A stretch of 64,000 nt of DNA. Origin: Sodiomyces alkalinus F11. Lineage: Eukaryota; Ascomycota; Sordariomycetes; Glomerellales; Plectosphaerellaceae. Positions 47,279-58,593 of this stretch are shown here, in pieces; the first letter of the stretch is position 1, and each line of letters opens with the position of its first letter. The translations under genes were made by a program, and so were the position numbers. The stretch is from NCBI RefSeq assembly GCF_003711515.1, contig NW_021167083.1, forward strand, positions 1,004,481-1,068,480, written 5' to 3'. The notes under the pieces are model-generated. The model was given only the letters and a program-made list of their open reading frames with translations. It ran no database searches and was not told where the DNA came from.

Positions 47279-49220
47279 ATGCACATCAAAGATATGCTCC
47301 GTGAGGCGGAGAGGGACGGTCAGCCGTCCTTCTCCTTCGAATACTTCCCTCCCAAGACCGCCCAGGGTGTCCAGAATCTCTACGACCGCATGGAGAAGAT
47401 GTATCATATGGGTCCCAAGTTCATCGACATCACCTGGGGCGCCGGTGGTAGAATTGCCGAGCTCACCTGCGATATGGTTCTACAAGCCCAGAGCATTTAC
47501 GGCCTCGAGACGTGTATGCACCTGACCTGCACCGACATGGGGCTCGAAAAAGTCAATGACGCCCTGCACAAGGCGTACAAAGCCGGCTGTACCAACATCC
47601 TTGCCCTCCGCGGTGATCCGCCCCGCGACAAAGAGAAGTGGGTGGCCGCCGATGAAGACTTCCAGTACGCCAGGGACCTCGTCAAGCACATCCGCGACAC
47701 CTACCACGACAACTTCGACGTTGGTGTCGCCGGCTACCCGGAAGGCTGTGACGACAACAAGGACGAGGAGCAGCTGCTCGACCACCTCAAAGAGAAGGTC
47801 GACATGGGTGCCACCTTCATCGTCACCCAGATGTTCTACGACGCCGACAACTTCGTCCGCTGGGTCGGCAAGGTGCGCGAGCGTGGCATCACCGTCCCCA
47901 TCATCCCCGGCATCATGCCCATCGCCACCTACGCCAGCTTCCTGCGTCGCGCCAAGCACATGAACTGCCGGGTCCCGGACGAGTGGATGGCCGCCCTAGA
48001 CCCCGTCAAGAACGACGACGTCGCCGTCCGAGAAATCGGCAAGCACCTCGTGGCCGACTTGTGTCGCAAGATCCTCTCGGCCGGCATCCACCATCTCCAC
48101 TTCTACACCATGAACCTCGCCCAGGCCACCCGCATGGTCCTCGAGGAGCTCGATTGGCTGCCCACCTCCGAGCGTCCCCTCAAGCAACGCTTGCCCTGGA
48201 AGCAGAGCCTGGGCTTCGGCCGGAGAGCGGAGGACGTGCGCCCGATTTTCTGGAAGGGCCGCAACAAGTCCTACGTCTTGCGCACGAAGGAGTGGGACGA
48301 ATTCCCCAACGGCCGCTGGGGCGACTCGCGCTCCCCGGCCTTTGGTGAGCTCGACGCCTACGGCATCGGCTTGACCGGCACCAACGAGCAGAACCGCAAG
48401 AAATGGGGCGAACCCCAGTCCGTGCAGGACGTGGCCGACCTTTTCGTCCGCTACCTGAAGAGGGAGGTCGACTCGCTGCCCTGGAGCGAATCGCCACTCA
48501 CCGCTGAAGCCAGCCCCATCCGCGACGACCTGATTGACCTCAACAAGCGCGGCCTCATCACTATCAACTCCCAGCCCGCCGTGAGCGGCGTCAAGTCATC
48601 CGACCCGGTCCACGGCTGGGGTCCGCCCAACGGATACGTCTATCAAAAGTCGTACCTCGAGCTGCTCGTCCACCCCGACCTGTACCCCGAGCTGATCGCT
48701 CGCATCGAGGACCACCCGGATATGACCTACTATGCTGTGACGAAGGACGGGACCCTCAAGTACAACTCCCCGACCGACGGGCCTAATGCCGTCACCTGGG
48801 GTGTCTTCCCCGGAAAGGAGATCGTCCAGCCGACCATTGTCGAGGGCATCAGCTTCATGGCCTGGAAGGACGAGGCTTTCCGGCTAGGCGTGGACTGGGC
48901 GCATTGCTATGACCCCGAGTCTCCGAGCCGAGTGCTGATCGAGCGCATCATGAATGAGTGGTACCTGGTCAACATTGGTGAGTAGTGTGAACCAAGCCTT
49001 TCTCAACATCACGCCCCCCTCTCTTACCATTATCTTGCTCTTTTCATCTTTTTACGAGCACGCTTCCGTCTAACACGTTTTCCTAGTCAACAACGACTTC
49101 CATCAGCAACGGGAGATTTTCGAGATCTTCCAAGGTCTGTCCGTCAAGGAGTACGATGACATCAAGCCCGTAAGCCAGAACGGCGAATCGGCAAATGGCG
49201 TCGCCACAGCCTCCACCTAA
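47279..49220 (+). CDS. MET13: Methylenetetrahydrofolate reductase (MET13 type)
   Basis: Two exons: 47279-48977 and 49087-49220. The 109-nt intron has donor GTGAGT, branch TCTAACAC and acceptor CCTAG. The product is 610 aa. The enzyme is an FAD-dependent cytosolic reductase of 5,10-methylene-THF to 5-methyl-THF, the methyl donor for methionine synthesis. Residues 1 to about 300 are the catalytic barrel: FSFEYFPPKT, DITWGAGG, CMHLTCTDM, NILALRGDPPRD, and FIVTQMFYD. About 310-600 is the eukaryotic regulatory half that binds S-adenosylmethionine. The sequence follows yeast Met13 (YDRM, GLETCMHLTC, DPPRD) more than Met12. The short last exon encodes VNNDFHQQREIFEIFQGL and a 20-residue tail. Coding sequence is GC-rich and intact. 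Confidence 0.95.
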
Positions 49221-50216
49221 GCCTCCGAAATAGCGGCGTCTTTTGTCCCCTTTTCCATCTTCACACCATACGATGCATTAGTTTTCAGGCGTTTTTCGAC
49301 TCGGAATACACTACGGCATGCAGGGCGCGGGTTGGCATTACCCTGTAGCAGGAGCAGCGGGGTCGATGTCTGTTTTGTTCTTTTTTTCAACAAAAAAAAA
49401 ATAGGGGCCAGACAATGGGTCGGCTTCATGGGCGAGGAACCTCTCTATATTCAAGGGATTCGCCCGCTGTGGAAAATGGGGGAAGGAATTTAGCTGGGAA
49501 ACGCTGACCGACATGATTTTCTCCTTTTTTTTGCATCCTCTCAACGCTTTATTACTCAACGATACTCAAACGATAACTCAACGATACCCCCTCCAAGAGC
49601 CTACGAATCAAGATCCAACGAAAGGGCCACGGTTCGTGGTTTGGAGCACGGAGTTCTTTCTTCAACAAGGGACAACATTTTCTTTTTTTCTTTATTTTTC
49701 ATCTTTGTTTGTCAGTCGTCCTTGTCTTATCCCGGGTTGGGAAACACAAGAAGATAAGGTGACACATTCCAGCGTGTGCAGTGGCCTTGCCAAAGAGGCC
49801 AATTCCCGAGGCATTTGGTTAGAAGATGGGAGGCAATGCTGTGACGCGGATCGGTGGATGAGCGTACTAGATATCCGATGTCTTCTCAACGAAGAACCCG
49901 CAGCATTTGAATGCCAGTCTTGGTTCACTCGGTGAATACTTCGTCAAGGTGCTTTTGTTTCCCGGCATTGCGCTGTAAACACACAAGGGCAATGCTATGT
50001 TACTGTAGTGATTGCTTTGCCTTGAGATCCATTACTGGGTTCGTAAATATCTCCTGGACTTGGCCCCCAGCGCCTTCGCTTCTACAGAAACGGTAGCTTT
50101 TCCTAACCCCTAGAAGACGACGAACGGATGCACTTTTGGTCATCATGTATACTGACTCTCTATCAAACGATACCAAGAGGCACAGTCCTTTTGAACTACT
50201 GCTTCGATCCGAGGAT
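49221..50216. other. Intergenic region between convergent genes
   Basis: It contains the 3' ends of the MTHFR gene and the CCCH/RRM gene, with several A and T runs (49382-49402, 49525-49535). No gene or RNA is recognised. Confidence 0.55.
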
Positions 50217-52976
50217 TCACGCAATACCCCATTCGCCCTCGTCGTCGTCGTCGTCCGCGACCTCGTAATCCATATCTAACCTTCGATCACGAGTCGAGGA
50301 ACTGCCCCGTCGCGTATTCTGGGCCTTGGTATCATCGGCAGTGTTCCCCTTCTCTGCATCCTGCATCGTCTCATCTTCCTCGGCCCCCTGTTGCTCCTCC
50401 TTCGAGGAACCGGGACCTGAACCGGCGTGGTCGACCGGGGATTGCCCTGGCGCTTTGTTGACCCAACTGAGCTCCAGCTCGCCTTCAATGCCGGCGATAG
50501 TTTTGTTCGACACCCCAAAGAAGAACTTCTCTGCGGTCTTCCGGTCTTTGAATGTTATTTGCGCGCTGGACGGTGTGCTCTCGATGTGTGTAAACTCTCC
50601 GACTCCCTAATGTCCAACTGTTAGAGGAAGGGGGGGGGAAAGCCCAAGCCGAAAAGCAATGACATGGAAGGGAAGATGACTGTGGCGGAAAGGGAAGAAA
50701 AGGCCAAGAAGGAGAGACACTTACGAGAAGATGCTGGCGGAGCGCTTCGTCCTTCTCAGGCTCCGTAAAGTCAACGCCGGAGATGGCCACAACCCTAGGC
50801 CGGTTATCAAGCGAGTAAGCGGCGTACGCGGCGTGGACGTCGCCCCGACCGAACCCCCCACGACCACCACCACGGTGCCCAGCACGGAAGGATCCCCGAC
50901 CGCGAGGCGGGAAGCCACCTCGGCCGCGACCCCGTCCTCGGAAGATCCCTCCACGAAAGCTGCTGCCGCCTCCTCCACCGTGAGAGCTCGCGTCATCCGC
51001 GTGAGGATCGAGGCCGAGGAGCTCGGCCTCTTCCTCGAGAGCCGCCAGCTGGGCACGCAACGCATCGCTAGTGGATTGGTTGCCCTCGGCGGCGTCGCCG
51101 TTTTGCGAACCGCGGAGCTTGGCCTGGAGCTTTCGCTTCTCCTCAAGCTGCCGTTCCATGAGCTCCCTCTGCCGCTTCTCGAGCTCTTCCCGTTGCCTCT
51201 CGAGCACCTCTTTTTCCCGCATCTTCTCTTCGTGCGCCCGCTGAGCCTCCTGTTGCTTCTTCAAAAACTCCTCCATGTCAAACTCGGGTCCGGCAGAAGC
51301 ACCGCGGTCGGCGGAATCCACGTCCATGCCATCCGATGGACCCTTAGACCCGGAGGCAGAAGTAGAAGAGTCCTCCTTATACCAAAAGACTTTGACGAAG
51401 CGGTTGTCAAAGATGACTTTAGGGGAGCGATACGCTCCATTGGCAGCCGCCCAGGTATCGTACTTAATGACAGCCAAACGCCTGCGCGGCTGCATAGTCA
51501 CTTGCACAATCTCACCAAACTGCGAGAAGAACTCCCTAACTTCCTCTTCCGAGAATTTCTCCTCGGGGATGTTCTCGACAACAATGGTACTCTTCGTCTT
51601 GTCATGAACCGGGCCCTCAGCGGAGATGGACGCTTTACGTTTGCGCCGCTGGCCCTGGCCACGTCCGCCGCCTCTGCCGCGGCCACCGTTGCCGTTCCCT
51701 CGAGCCTCCTTCTCCGCGTTGACGGCTTCCCACAGCTGTTGCAACTGTTGGAAATTCTGTGACAATAATGCTGCCGCCATACCTGTGGAGTAGTCTGCAG
51801 TAGAGCCGTGCCGTTAGCAGCTCATTCTCAAAGTCCGCCAATTTGAATCGCAACACAACATGAACCAAGGCCTCAGAATTTCAGAAGTCAACCTTATAAT
51901 TATGGAAAGTCATCGCATATTTGCTCCCACAACAAAAAAAATAGGTGTCATCACATAAGACCGGGAAAAGGGGGGTACATATGGTAACAGGGCGCATCTT
52001 ACCGTCAGGCCTGCCCACGGGGTCAGAAGGCAAATAAATCGGCCCCATCCCATGATCGAACTGGCATGAGTTGCCGCGAGCACAGAAACCCTTTGTATCA
52101 AAGTCGCGACATCTTTGCCGTCTCCGCCGCGACGTTTGTGGCGCACCATATGGCGGCCTCGGCTGAGGACCACTAGGAAATGGAGGGGGCTGCTGAGGAA
52201 GCCCGTATGCTGGGGTCGTAGGTAGGGTGTTGAAGGGGTTTACCTGGGTCGGATCGATAGGAGGCAGTTGGGACGGGAAGGCATTGGTAGGGAACACGTT
52301 TCGCGGGTCGTAGTTTTGGGAGCCGTTTGCATCAGTTGCAGGAATGCCACGACCAAAAGCGCCGCCCCTCCTAGGTTGCTTGAAAGCACGTTCGCCAGCA
52401 GTGGGCCTGTAGGCCGCCTCCGAATTTTCCCTCTCGTAATAAGAGCGTTTCCTGTTCTCTTCGGGGCGAGAGGAGGGCTCTTGGCTCGGAGATGACTGCG
52501 ATTCAGGAGGCTTTTTTGCTGGGGGAGGACGTAGTTCGGGGGGAAGGAAAGTTTTCGACTCGATGGCGCGAAACAAGTCGTCCACGAACCTGGAAGTTGC
52601 ATCTGCATGGGAAAGCACCAGCATCCTGTTAGTAAAGGGGCCCGGAAAAGAGATGAACAAATTTCTATGGGTGGGACGAACCAGGATTCAGGAAGGGCGG
52701 AAGCTCCGACTCGCAGCCGAGACGAATTTGCGACGCGTCTCCCTCCTGGGAAGTGAGCAACGCTAAAACGTAGTCGGCCAAAATATCAGTTTCCGTGTCA
52801 GATCTAATCAACACAATGTCAAGCGTTTGTCAGTTTGGCGATACTAGACAGAGAGAGAGAGAGCCTTCCTCTGAAATTGGAGAACCGAGGGATAGCACGG
52901 GAGCAACGAACACTTCAGGCAATTTGTTCATCAGCCATGCCTTCAGATGAGGCAATTCGTCTGCGGCGACGAACAT
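50217..52976 (-). CDS. PWI-like/CCCH/RRM RNA-binding protein (RBM26/27, Rmn1-like)
   Basis: Five exons: 52976-52912, 52803-52682, 52602-52003, 51794-50725, 50606-50217; 748 aa. Introns are 108, 79, 208 and 118 nt; the first two have donor GTTCG. All junction phases agree. The acceptor of intron 3 (CTGCAG at 51800-51795 after a GCTAAC branch) is my choice; CCACAG 12 nt later keeps the frame too. Residues 1-85 form the PWI-like N-terminus (ELPHLKAWL, ILADYVLALL, FVDDLFRAI). A CCCH finger has C227, C236, C242, H246. RRM1 is about 331-403 (STIVVENIP), a Glu/Arg/Lys coiled coil 435-522, an RGG-rich part 535-580, RRM2 about 592-670, and an acidic C-terminus ending in a run of Asp. This architecture matches RBM26/27 and fission-yeast Rmn1, which act in nuclear exosome targeting of polyadenylated RNA. 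The function is inferred from family. Confidence 0.87.
52850..52864 (+). repeat. (GA)n microsatellite in an intron
   Basis: GACAGAGAGAGAGAGAGCC lies inside the first intron of the CCCH/RRM gene and makes a CT tract on the coding strand before the acceptor. Confidence 0.8.
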
Positions 52977-53906
52977 GTTGGCAGAGAGATGAAGCGCGTC
53001 ACCTTTCGCCAGCGCCGAGTGTAAGGTGTCTAGGAGGATAGAATGCCATCCGTACCGCAACGTCGAGGCAGGGAAGGCTTTGAGACGAGTAGGGGACGGA
53101 CAATCAGGTACCGAGAGTAACGTTTAAAAAGGATAGCCTGATACCACTTTCGTGGGTGCTGGAGGATTAGATTGAATAAATATATCGTGGTAAGTTTGGT
53201 AAGGTGGATAGTCGGATGGATTGTAAAAAATTGGCTATTGGAAAAGTTGAAGCTGTTTTGTTTTCGCAAAGAGAAAAGACAGACATTGGGGCCCATTATT
53301 ATTGTTATTATTTTTATCATTATTACGTAACCAAGAGCTACCGACCAATTCGGTTACGTACTTTGTTCCCACTGGGCCCATACACCGCACAGATCACATC
53401 GGTATCGAAGCTCAAGCTGACCGACCTCTGAAAGCATTGTAATTGCTTCGTACAGATACTTGAGATGAAATTTAGCCCATATCCGTACATCAGGTACCCA
53501 ACCTTGCCAGTTATTACTCCGTTGACAACAAAAGGACGGTGGCAGCTAACCGTAGTCTACTCGACGGTTCATCACCTCAATGATCAAAGAGCACACGGCC
53601 AGTCAATCGTCTTACTGAACAATTCATAAATTCTTGTACTAGGCAAACCTACTATTGGGCGTCACACCGACCTTGACCTTTTGCAGGCTCGACGAACCTA
53701 CCCTCTCACATATCCCTACTAAAAAGGTCTTTTTAACCGACTTCTCTCCTTATTGGTATATCGCGTCGCCGCCTCGTTAAACCACAGCCATTTCCTTCGT
53801 TTGTACCGGCAGCAAAGAGGTGTAAGGGTAGCTGCAGAACTGCGGCGCCAGCGAGCTGCTCTGGAAGAGCATCTTGGCGCGTTTCTTTTGGCCTGATATG
53901 AGGCGT
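52977..53906. promoter_or_regulatory. Spacer between CCCH/RRM gene and eEF2 3' end
   Basis: The two genes are tandem on the minus strand. This stretch should hold the promoter of the CCCH/RRM gene and the 3' untranslated region of eEF2. An AT-rich part (53300-53325) has ATTATTATTGTTATTATT. No gene is seen. Confidence 0.45.
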
Positions 53907-56900
53907 CTATAGCTTGTCGTAGTACTGGAAAACACACACATATTAGTATAAGCTTCTGATTCCCTCGCAATCATGGGTCTGGTACTTACGTTCTCAACAC
54001 CTGGAACCTCAACCTTGATACCCTTGCGCTTCCGCATCTCCTGCACAATCTGGCCGACCTTGGAGGTGCCGTCGAGAGGAGAACCACCGGGGAGGATTTG
54101 CCAGTGGTCGAAGACCGACTGAGGGAAGGCCTGGCCAGAGGTGGCCTGGCGGAGATCGGCGTTGTAGCCGAACGACTCGAGGACGGGCAGGTAGGCCTTG
54201 ATGGTGAAGAGGGGAGTGCCGGGGCGCTGCTCTTCGGCGAAGACGTGGCCACGTCGTCGGGTCAGGACGCTGTAGACGCCACCCATGGCAGACTCGGGCA
54301 CCTGAATCTCGGTCAAGAAGACGGGCTCCTGAAGGGCGGGCTCGGCAAGGAGGGTGGCCGCGTAGATGACACGACGGGCCGTAGGGATGACCTGACCACC
54401 GCCACGGTGAATGGCGTCGGCGTGCAGGGTCACGTCCATGATGTTGAACCGGATGGCACGCATCGGCTCCTCGGCAATGGGACCCTCGCGGGTGGCCCAC
54501 TGGAAACCGGAAACGACCGAGTCCTTGATTTCGTGCAGGTACTGGACGGCCTTGGTCTGGTCGACGAGAAGGTTGGCACCGGTGGTGTCAGGACCGAAAG
54601 CCCAGATCTTGCGAGCGTCGGTAACGTCCCAGCCGTAGTCGTCGGCCAGGATACGGGCACGGGCCTTGAAATCATCACGAGGTCCGATCTTGCCACCCTC
54701 AATGTCCTGGCAGAGCTCCTCGGCCAGAGTGTCGGCCTCGAGGTAGATACGGTTGTGCTTGTTGGGGGACTTGGATAGCGCAGTCATGCTAGACTTGGCA
54801 CCAACCGTCTCACGGTACTGGACGACGGGGTCGGAAATGATGAGGGGCACACCGGCGTGGTCGTTCTGGAGGTCGTTCAAGCAGATCTCCAAGTGAAGCT
54901 CACCAGCACCAGCAACGACGTGCTCACCAGACTCGGAGGTGAAGGTCAGGACGCAAGGATCCGACTTGGACAGACGCTTGAGACCCTCGACAAGCTTGGG
55001 AAGATCCTGGGCGTTCTTGACCTGGACGGAGCGCTGCACGACGGGCGAGACGGAGAACTTCATGACCTTGAGGTTGTGGGCCGTATCGAGAGTGGTGAGG
55101 GTACCAGACTTGAGCAGGAACTGGTCAATGCCGACAAGGCCGACAATGTTACCAGCGGGAAGGTCGTCGATAGCCTCGACCTTGCCGCCCATCATGAGGA
55201 CAGTACGCTGGATGGCCTTGATGAACAGGTCGTCCTTCTTGCCGGGGACGTAGTTGGGGCCCTGGATGCGGACCTTGACACCCGACTTGACGGTACCGGA
55301 GAAGACACGACCAAAGGCGTAGAAGCGACCCTTGTCGGAGGTGGGAACCATCTTGGAGACGTAAAGCATGAGAGGACCCTTCGGGTCGCAGTCGCGGATA
55401 CCAATGGCGGCCTCGTCATCAGGGGGACCCTCGTAGAGCGTCTCGGCACGGTACTTCTGGGCGGTAACGGGAGAGGGCAAATGGAGGATCAGCATCTCCA
55501 GAATGGCGTCGGCAGCGGGAAGGAAAGTGCGCATGACGGCCTTGAGGAGCTGCTTGCCCTCCTTTTCACGGTCCTCAGGAGCGAGCTTAAGGTCGAGCTT
55601 CTCGAGGAGTTTCTTAATTTCATCGGTCTTGAAGTTCATGACAGCGCTGAAGATCTTGAAGATGGGGTCCAGAATGAACTGGTTGAAGGCACGCTCGAGC
55701 TGCTTGCCCTCGTGGGTGCCGCTCTTGGACCACTTTTTGGTGGCAGGGTTAAAAAAGTTATCGCCCTAAGGGAGACGTGTTAGCGGGTTGGTTGGTTGCT
55801 CTTTGTATGGAGACTCGCAGCTCGAGTCAATGGAATGCATACCCAGAGACGCTCCATCATCTTGTTGCGGTCGACGCCAAACTTCTTGGCGTAGCGGGTA
55901 GCGAACTGACGGATGGTGAAAGCCCAGCCGTGAAGACCGGAGCCGAAGGCAACAGTACCCTTGTCGGGGTAAACCTGGACGTCGCCGAGGGCCTTGTCGT
56001 GATAGGTCGAGATGACGACGTTGACCGACTCGATGGTACGCGAGAAGGACTGGTACAGGTCCTCCTTCGAGACTTGCAGCTCCAGGAGGGCTCTGTCAAC
56101 CTGTTAAGATGGACAAGCCCCACGTCAGTAAATCATTTCCGGGGCGCCTTCCCGCCCTTGCGGTGCGCTGTCATTCCTTGATCCCACGTTATCCATACCT
56201 TGTTGACAATGACGACCGGCTTAATCCGCTCACCAAGGGCCTGACGAAGGACAGTCTCGGTCTGGACGCACACGCCCTCGACGGTGTCGACGACGACAAG
56301 CGCACCATCGGTAACACGGAGAGCAGCAGTGACCTCGGAAGAGAAGTCAACGTGACCCGGCGAGTCAATCAGATTGATCAAGAAGTCAGTGCCGTCGGTC
56401 TTCTGGCCGACAATGTCCTTGATGTCCTCGGGATCGGGGAGGTTGCCGTAAAGGGAGATGGCAGTGGACTTGATGGTGATACCACGCTCCTGTTCATCTT
56501 GGCGTGTATCCGTTGCTCTCGCTTCTCCAGCTTTTGCGGTGGAGATGATACCGGCTTTGGACAGGAGCGAGTCGGTCAGGGTAGACTTGCCGTGGTCGAC
56601 GTGGGCAATAACGGACATGTTACGGACATTGGTGGGCTTGTCCATAAGCGCCCGGATCTCCTCAATGGTGAAGCTATCATGGTGGGGGATATTGGTCAGC
56701 ACATCGATCACAATGAATAGGACGAGACTGCTTAACGCCGAGGATCCGAGAAGCAAGCTTTGGTTTGTGAAGCTGCTGTAGCGACACTGGAGGAGGAGAG
56801 ATGGAAGGGGAGGAGAGGATAGAGGGATCGATAGTTGAGAGAGAGGTAAGATGGTGAGACTGGTCCTATTTCGAAAAACCTCGAATGCCGCCACGACATC

Positions 56901-57123
56901 TTATTCGGCGGCAAAAAGACACGAGGCTATCAAAATCCTTTCAAGGAGCCATGGGCAATAGCCAGCTCAACCAAGGCCCAGCGACGTCCAAGACGAAGGA
57001 CAAGCTAGACTTGAAACGCATACACAGATTCGACGACTACAGGAAGAACAGGGAAAAGAAAAGAAAGAACAAAAGAAGCCCGAAAAAGAAAAAAAACAGA
57101 GAAAGAAAAACTCACTTGACCAT
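53907..57123 (-). CDS. EFT2: Translation elongation factor 2 (eEF2)
   Basis: Five exons: 57123-57116, 56673-56199, 56100-55843, 55765-53990, 53924-53907; total 844 aa, the usual fungal length. Exon 1 is only 8 nt (ATGGTCAA) and is followed by a 442-nt intron (GTGAGT/ATAG). The other introns are 98, 77 and 65 nt with donors GTATGG, GTATGC and GTAAGT. eEF2 is the cytosolic GTPase that translocates tRNA and mRNA on the 80S ribosome. G1 AHVDHGKST is at residues 26-34; also [13 protein letters not shown] (switch I), DSPGHVDF (G3), and NKVD (160-163, split by intron 2). The diphthamide loop [12 protein letters not shown] is intact. The last 18-nt exon encodes YYDKL. In Neurospora the equivalent gene is cot-3. 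The gene is intact and GC-rich with strong codon bias, as expected for very high expression. Confidence 0.97.
56674..57115 (-). promoter_or_regulatory. Long first intron of eEF2
   Basis: This intron is about five times longer than the others in the window and lies directly after codon 2. On the coding strand it begins GTGAGTTTTTCTTTCTC and stays pyrimidine-rich for ~100 nt. Long first introns in highly expressed translation genes often enhance expression; that role is inferred. Confidence 0.6.
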
Positions 57124-58593
57124 CTTGGCGGTGTTGTCGCGATGAGCTCGCTACGTGGAAAATTTGGGTGTTGTGGTAGCTGGGAGCGAAGCGGGGTCAA
57201 GATCTCTGCCCCGCGCGCGAAAAAATAAAAGGAAAACTTAAGATGCGCTTTCGCAGAAAGGCGATCGATAGGCTCTGGAAAAAGAATCAAGGGGAGAAGA
57301 AACCGATTCCACTGCCGCCCTTATATTCGTCGAGACGCTTCTGGAATGACGAGAAGGAGGACGAGGAGGTGGAGGAGGAAGGAGGGAAGGTTTGGAAAAG
57401 AAGAGTCGGACGGTGAGGGGAGGGGAGAGAAAAAAAAGGGTTGGGTCTTGTGGGTTAATCCAGTGGTGGTGTTCGTCTGGCCGGTCGCCGTGACAAATGC
57501 TGGCTGCTAGTGTTAACCCCGCTGTATCCGTACGTACCAAGGCATGTACCTTCTTCGTACTTGCCCCCTCAACCCGTCTCAGATGATCGCTGGCCGCGGT
57601 TGCTGGCTGCCCGAGCTGGGTAAGAACGGGGGAGCAGGAACCTGAGGGACTGAGGGTTGCCCCGCCTGACGAGATTTTGAGCACAGTGAAAATTGGATTG
57701 GGCAGGTGGGGCAAATCGCAGTTCTGCGGCCAAGGAGCGGTAACTCGATGATGTTGTACGTATTTGGAGGACCTATGAGAGGTATTCGTAATTACCCATG
57801 AGCCCGCCACGCCACAATGCCCTCCGCGGGGGGATATTACGGAGAAGGAGGTACAATGGATTGACTTGGAAGAACTTGAAGTTCGTTCATATCTACAAAG
57901 TACCTTACACTACACTTCCAGGCCGGTGACCCATCCCGTCAAGCTCCATAAGCAGTGATCCAAAGCATTGTGTGTCCAGGTAAAAGCAGAGATGGGTCCG
58001 GAGGCGAAAAGCTACGATTACGACCATGGGTCCAGACATCCATGAGAGAGGATAAATTTTTACTCGTACGGATGGATATACGGATATTGGTGCCTCCCAT
58101 CTAGGTACCTATGGATACCCCTCCAAAGGACGGGAGTCCCGGCTCATTGGTCAGGGCAATAACCCTGGCTAACCGCACCACTTGCTCCGTGACATCACGA
58201 CCAATACCCGCTCCTCGTCTACTTGGAGACACTTGCATACCACTGAGAATGTACAGAAAATCCTGCGTTCATGCACAGCATTATCACGGAGTTCACTTAT
58301 TACTCGGTTACCATTGGGTTTATACGGAGTAAGGCGCAAGTCCGGTCGCCTATACTCCGTATAAGTGCACTTCAAACGACGCCGGCTTAGGTCATGGCAT
58401 GTATGTATTATGGCTTTTTGTTTAACAATAGAATAAACACACCGGATGAGTCACTCGGAATAATAATAAATACATGTTCCAAAAACATACCTATCCTGTA
58501 CCCAAACACCTGACCACCGGCACCGGGTGACTGTTGTTATACCTCTTAACCAAAACTGTCAAGCTCAAAACATCGCATCACCTACATCCTCTC
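57124..58593. promoter_or_regulatory. eEF2 promoter and Csf1 3' flank
   Basis: Both neighbours are on the minus strand, so this 1.5 kb holds the eEF2 promoter. A purine run (57345-57435) on the plus strand is a CT tract on the coding strand. A near-perfect inverted repeat built on TACGGAGTA lies at 58321-58363. No gene is recognised. Confidence 0.45.
58321..58363. repeat. Inverted repeat with TACGGAGTA core
   Basis: TATACGGAGTAAGGCG (58321-58336) pairs with CGCCTATACTCCGTATA (58347-58363) with a single-base bulge and a ~10-base loop. It could form a strong hairpin. Confidence 0.8.

Noticed and set aside
50731..51762. 343-codon plus-strand frame
   Set aside because: Antisense shadow of the CCCH/RRM gene exon 4; the minus strand has RRM and coiled-coil motifs.
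54857..55783. 308-codon plus-strand frame
   Set aside because: Antisense shadow of eEF2 and rich in Gly/Asp/Glu/Leu as such shadows are.
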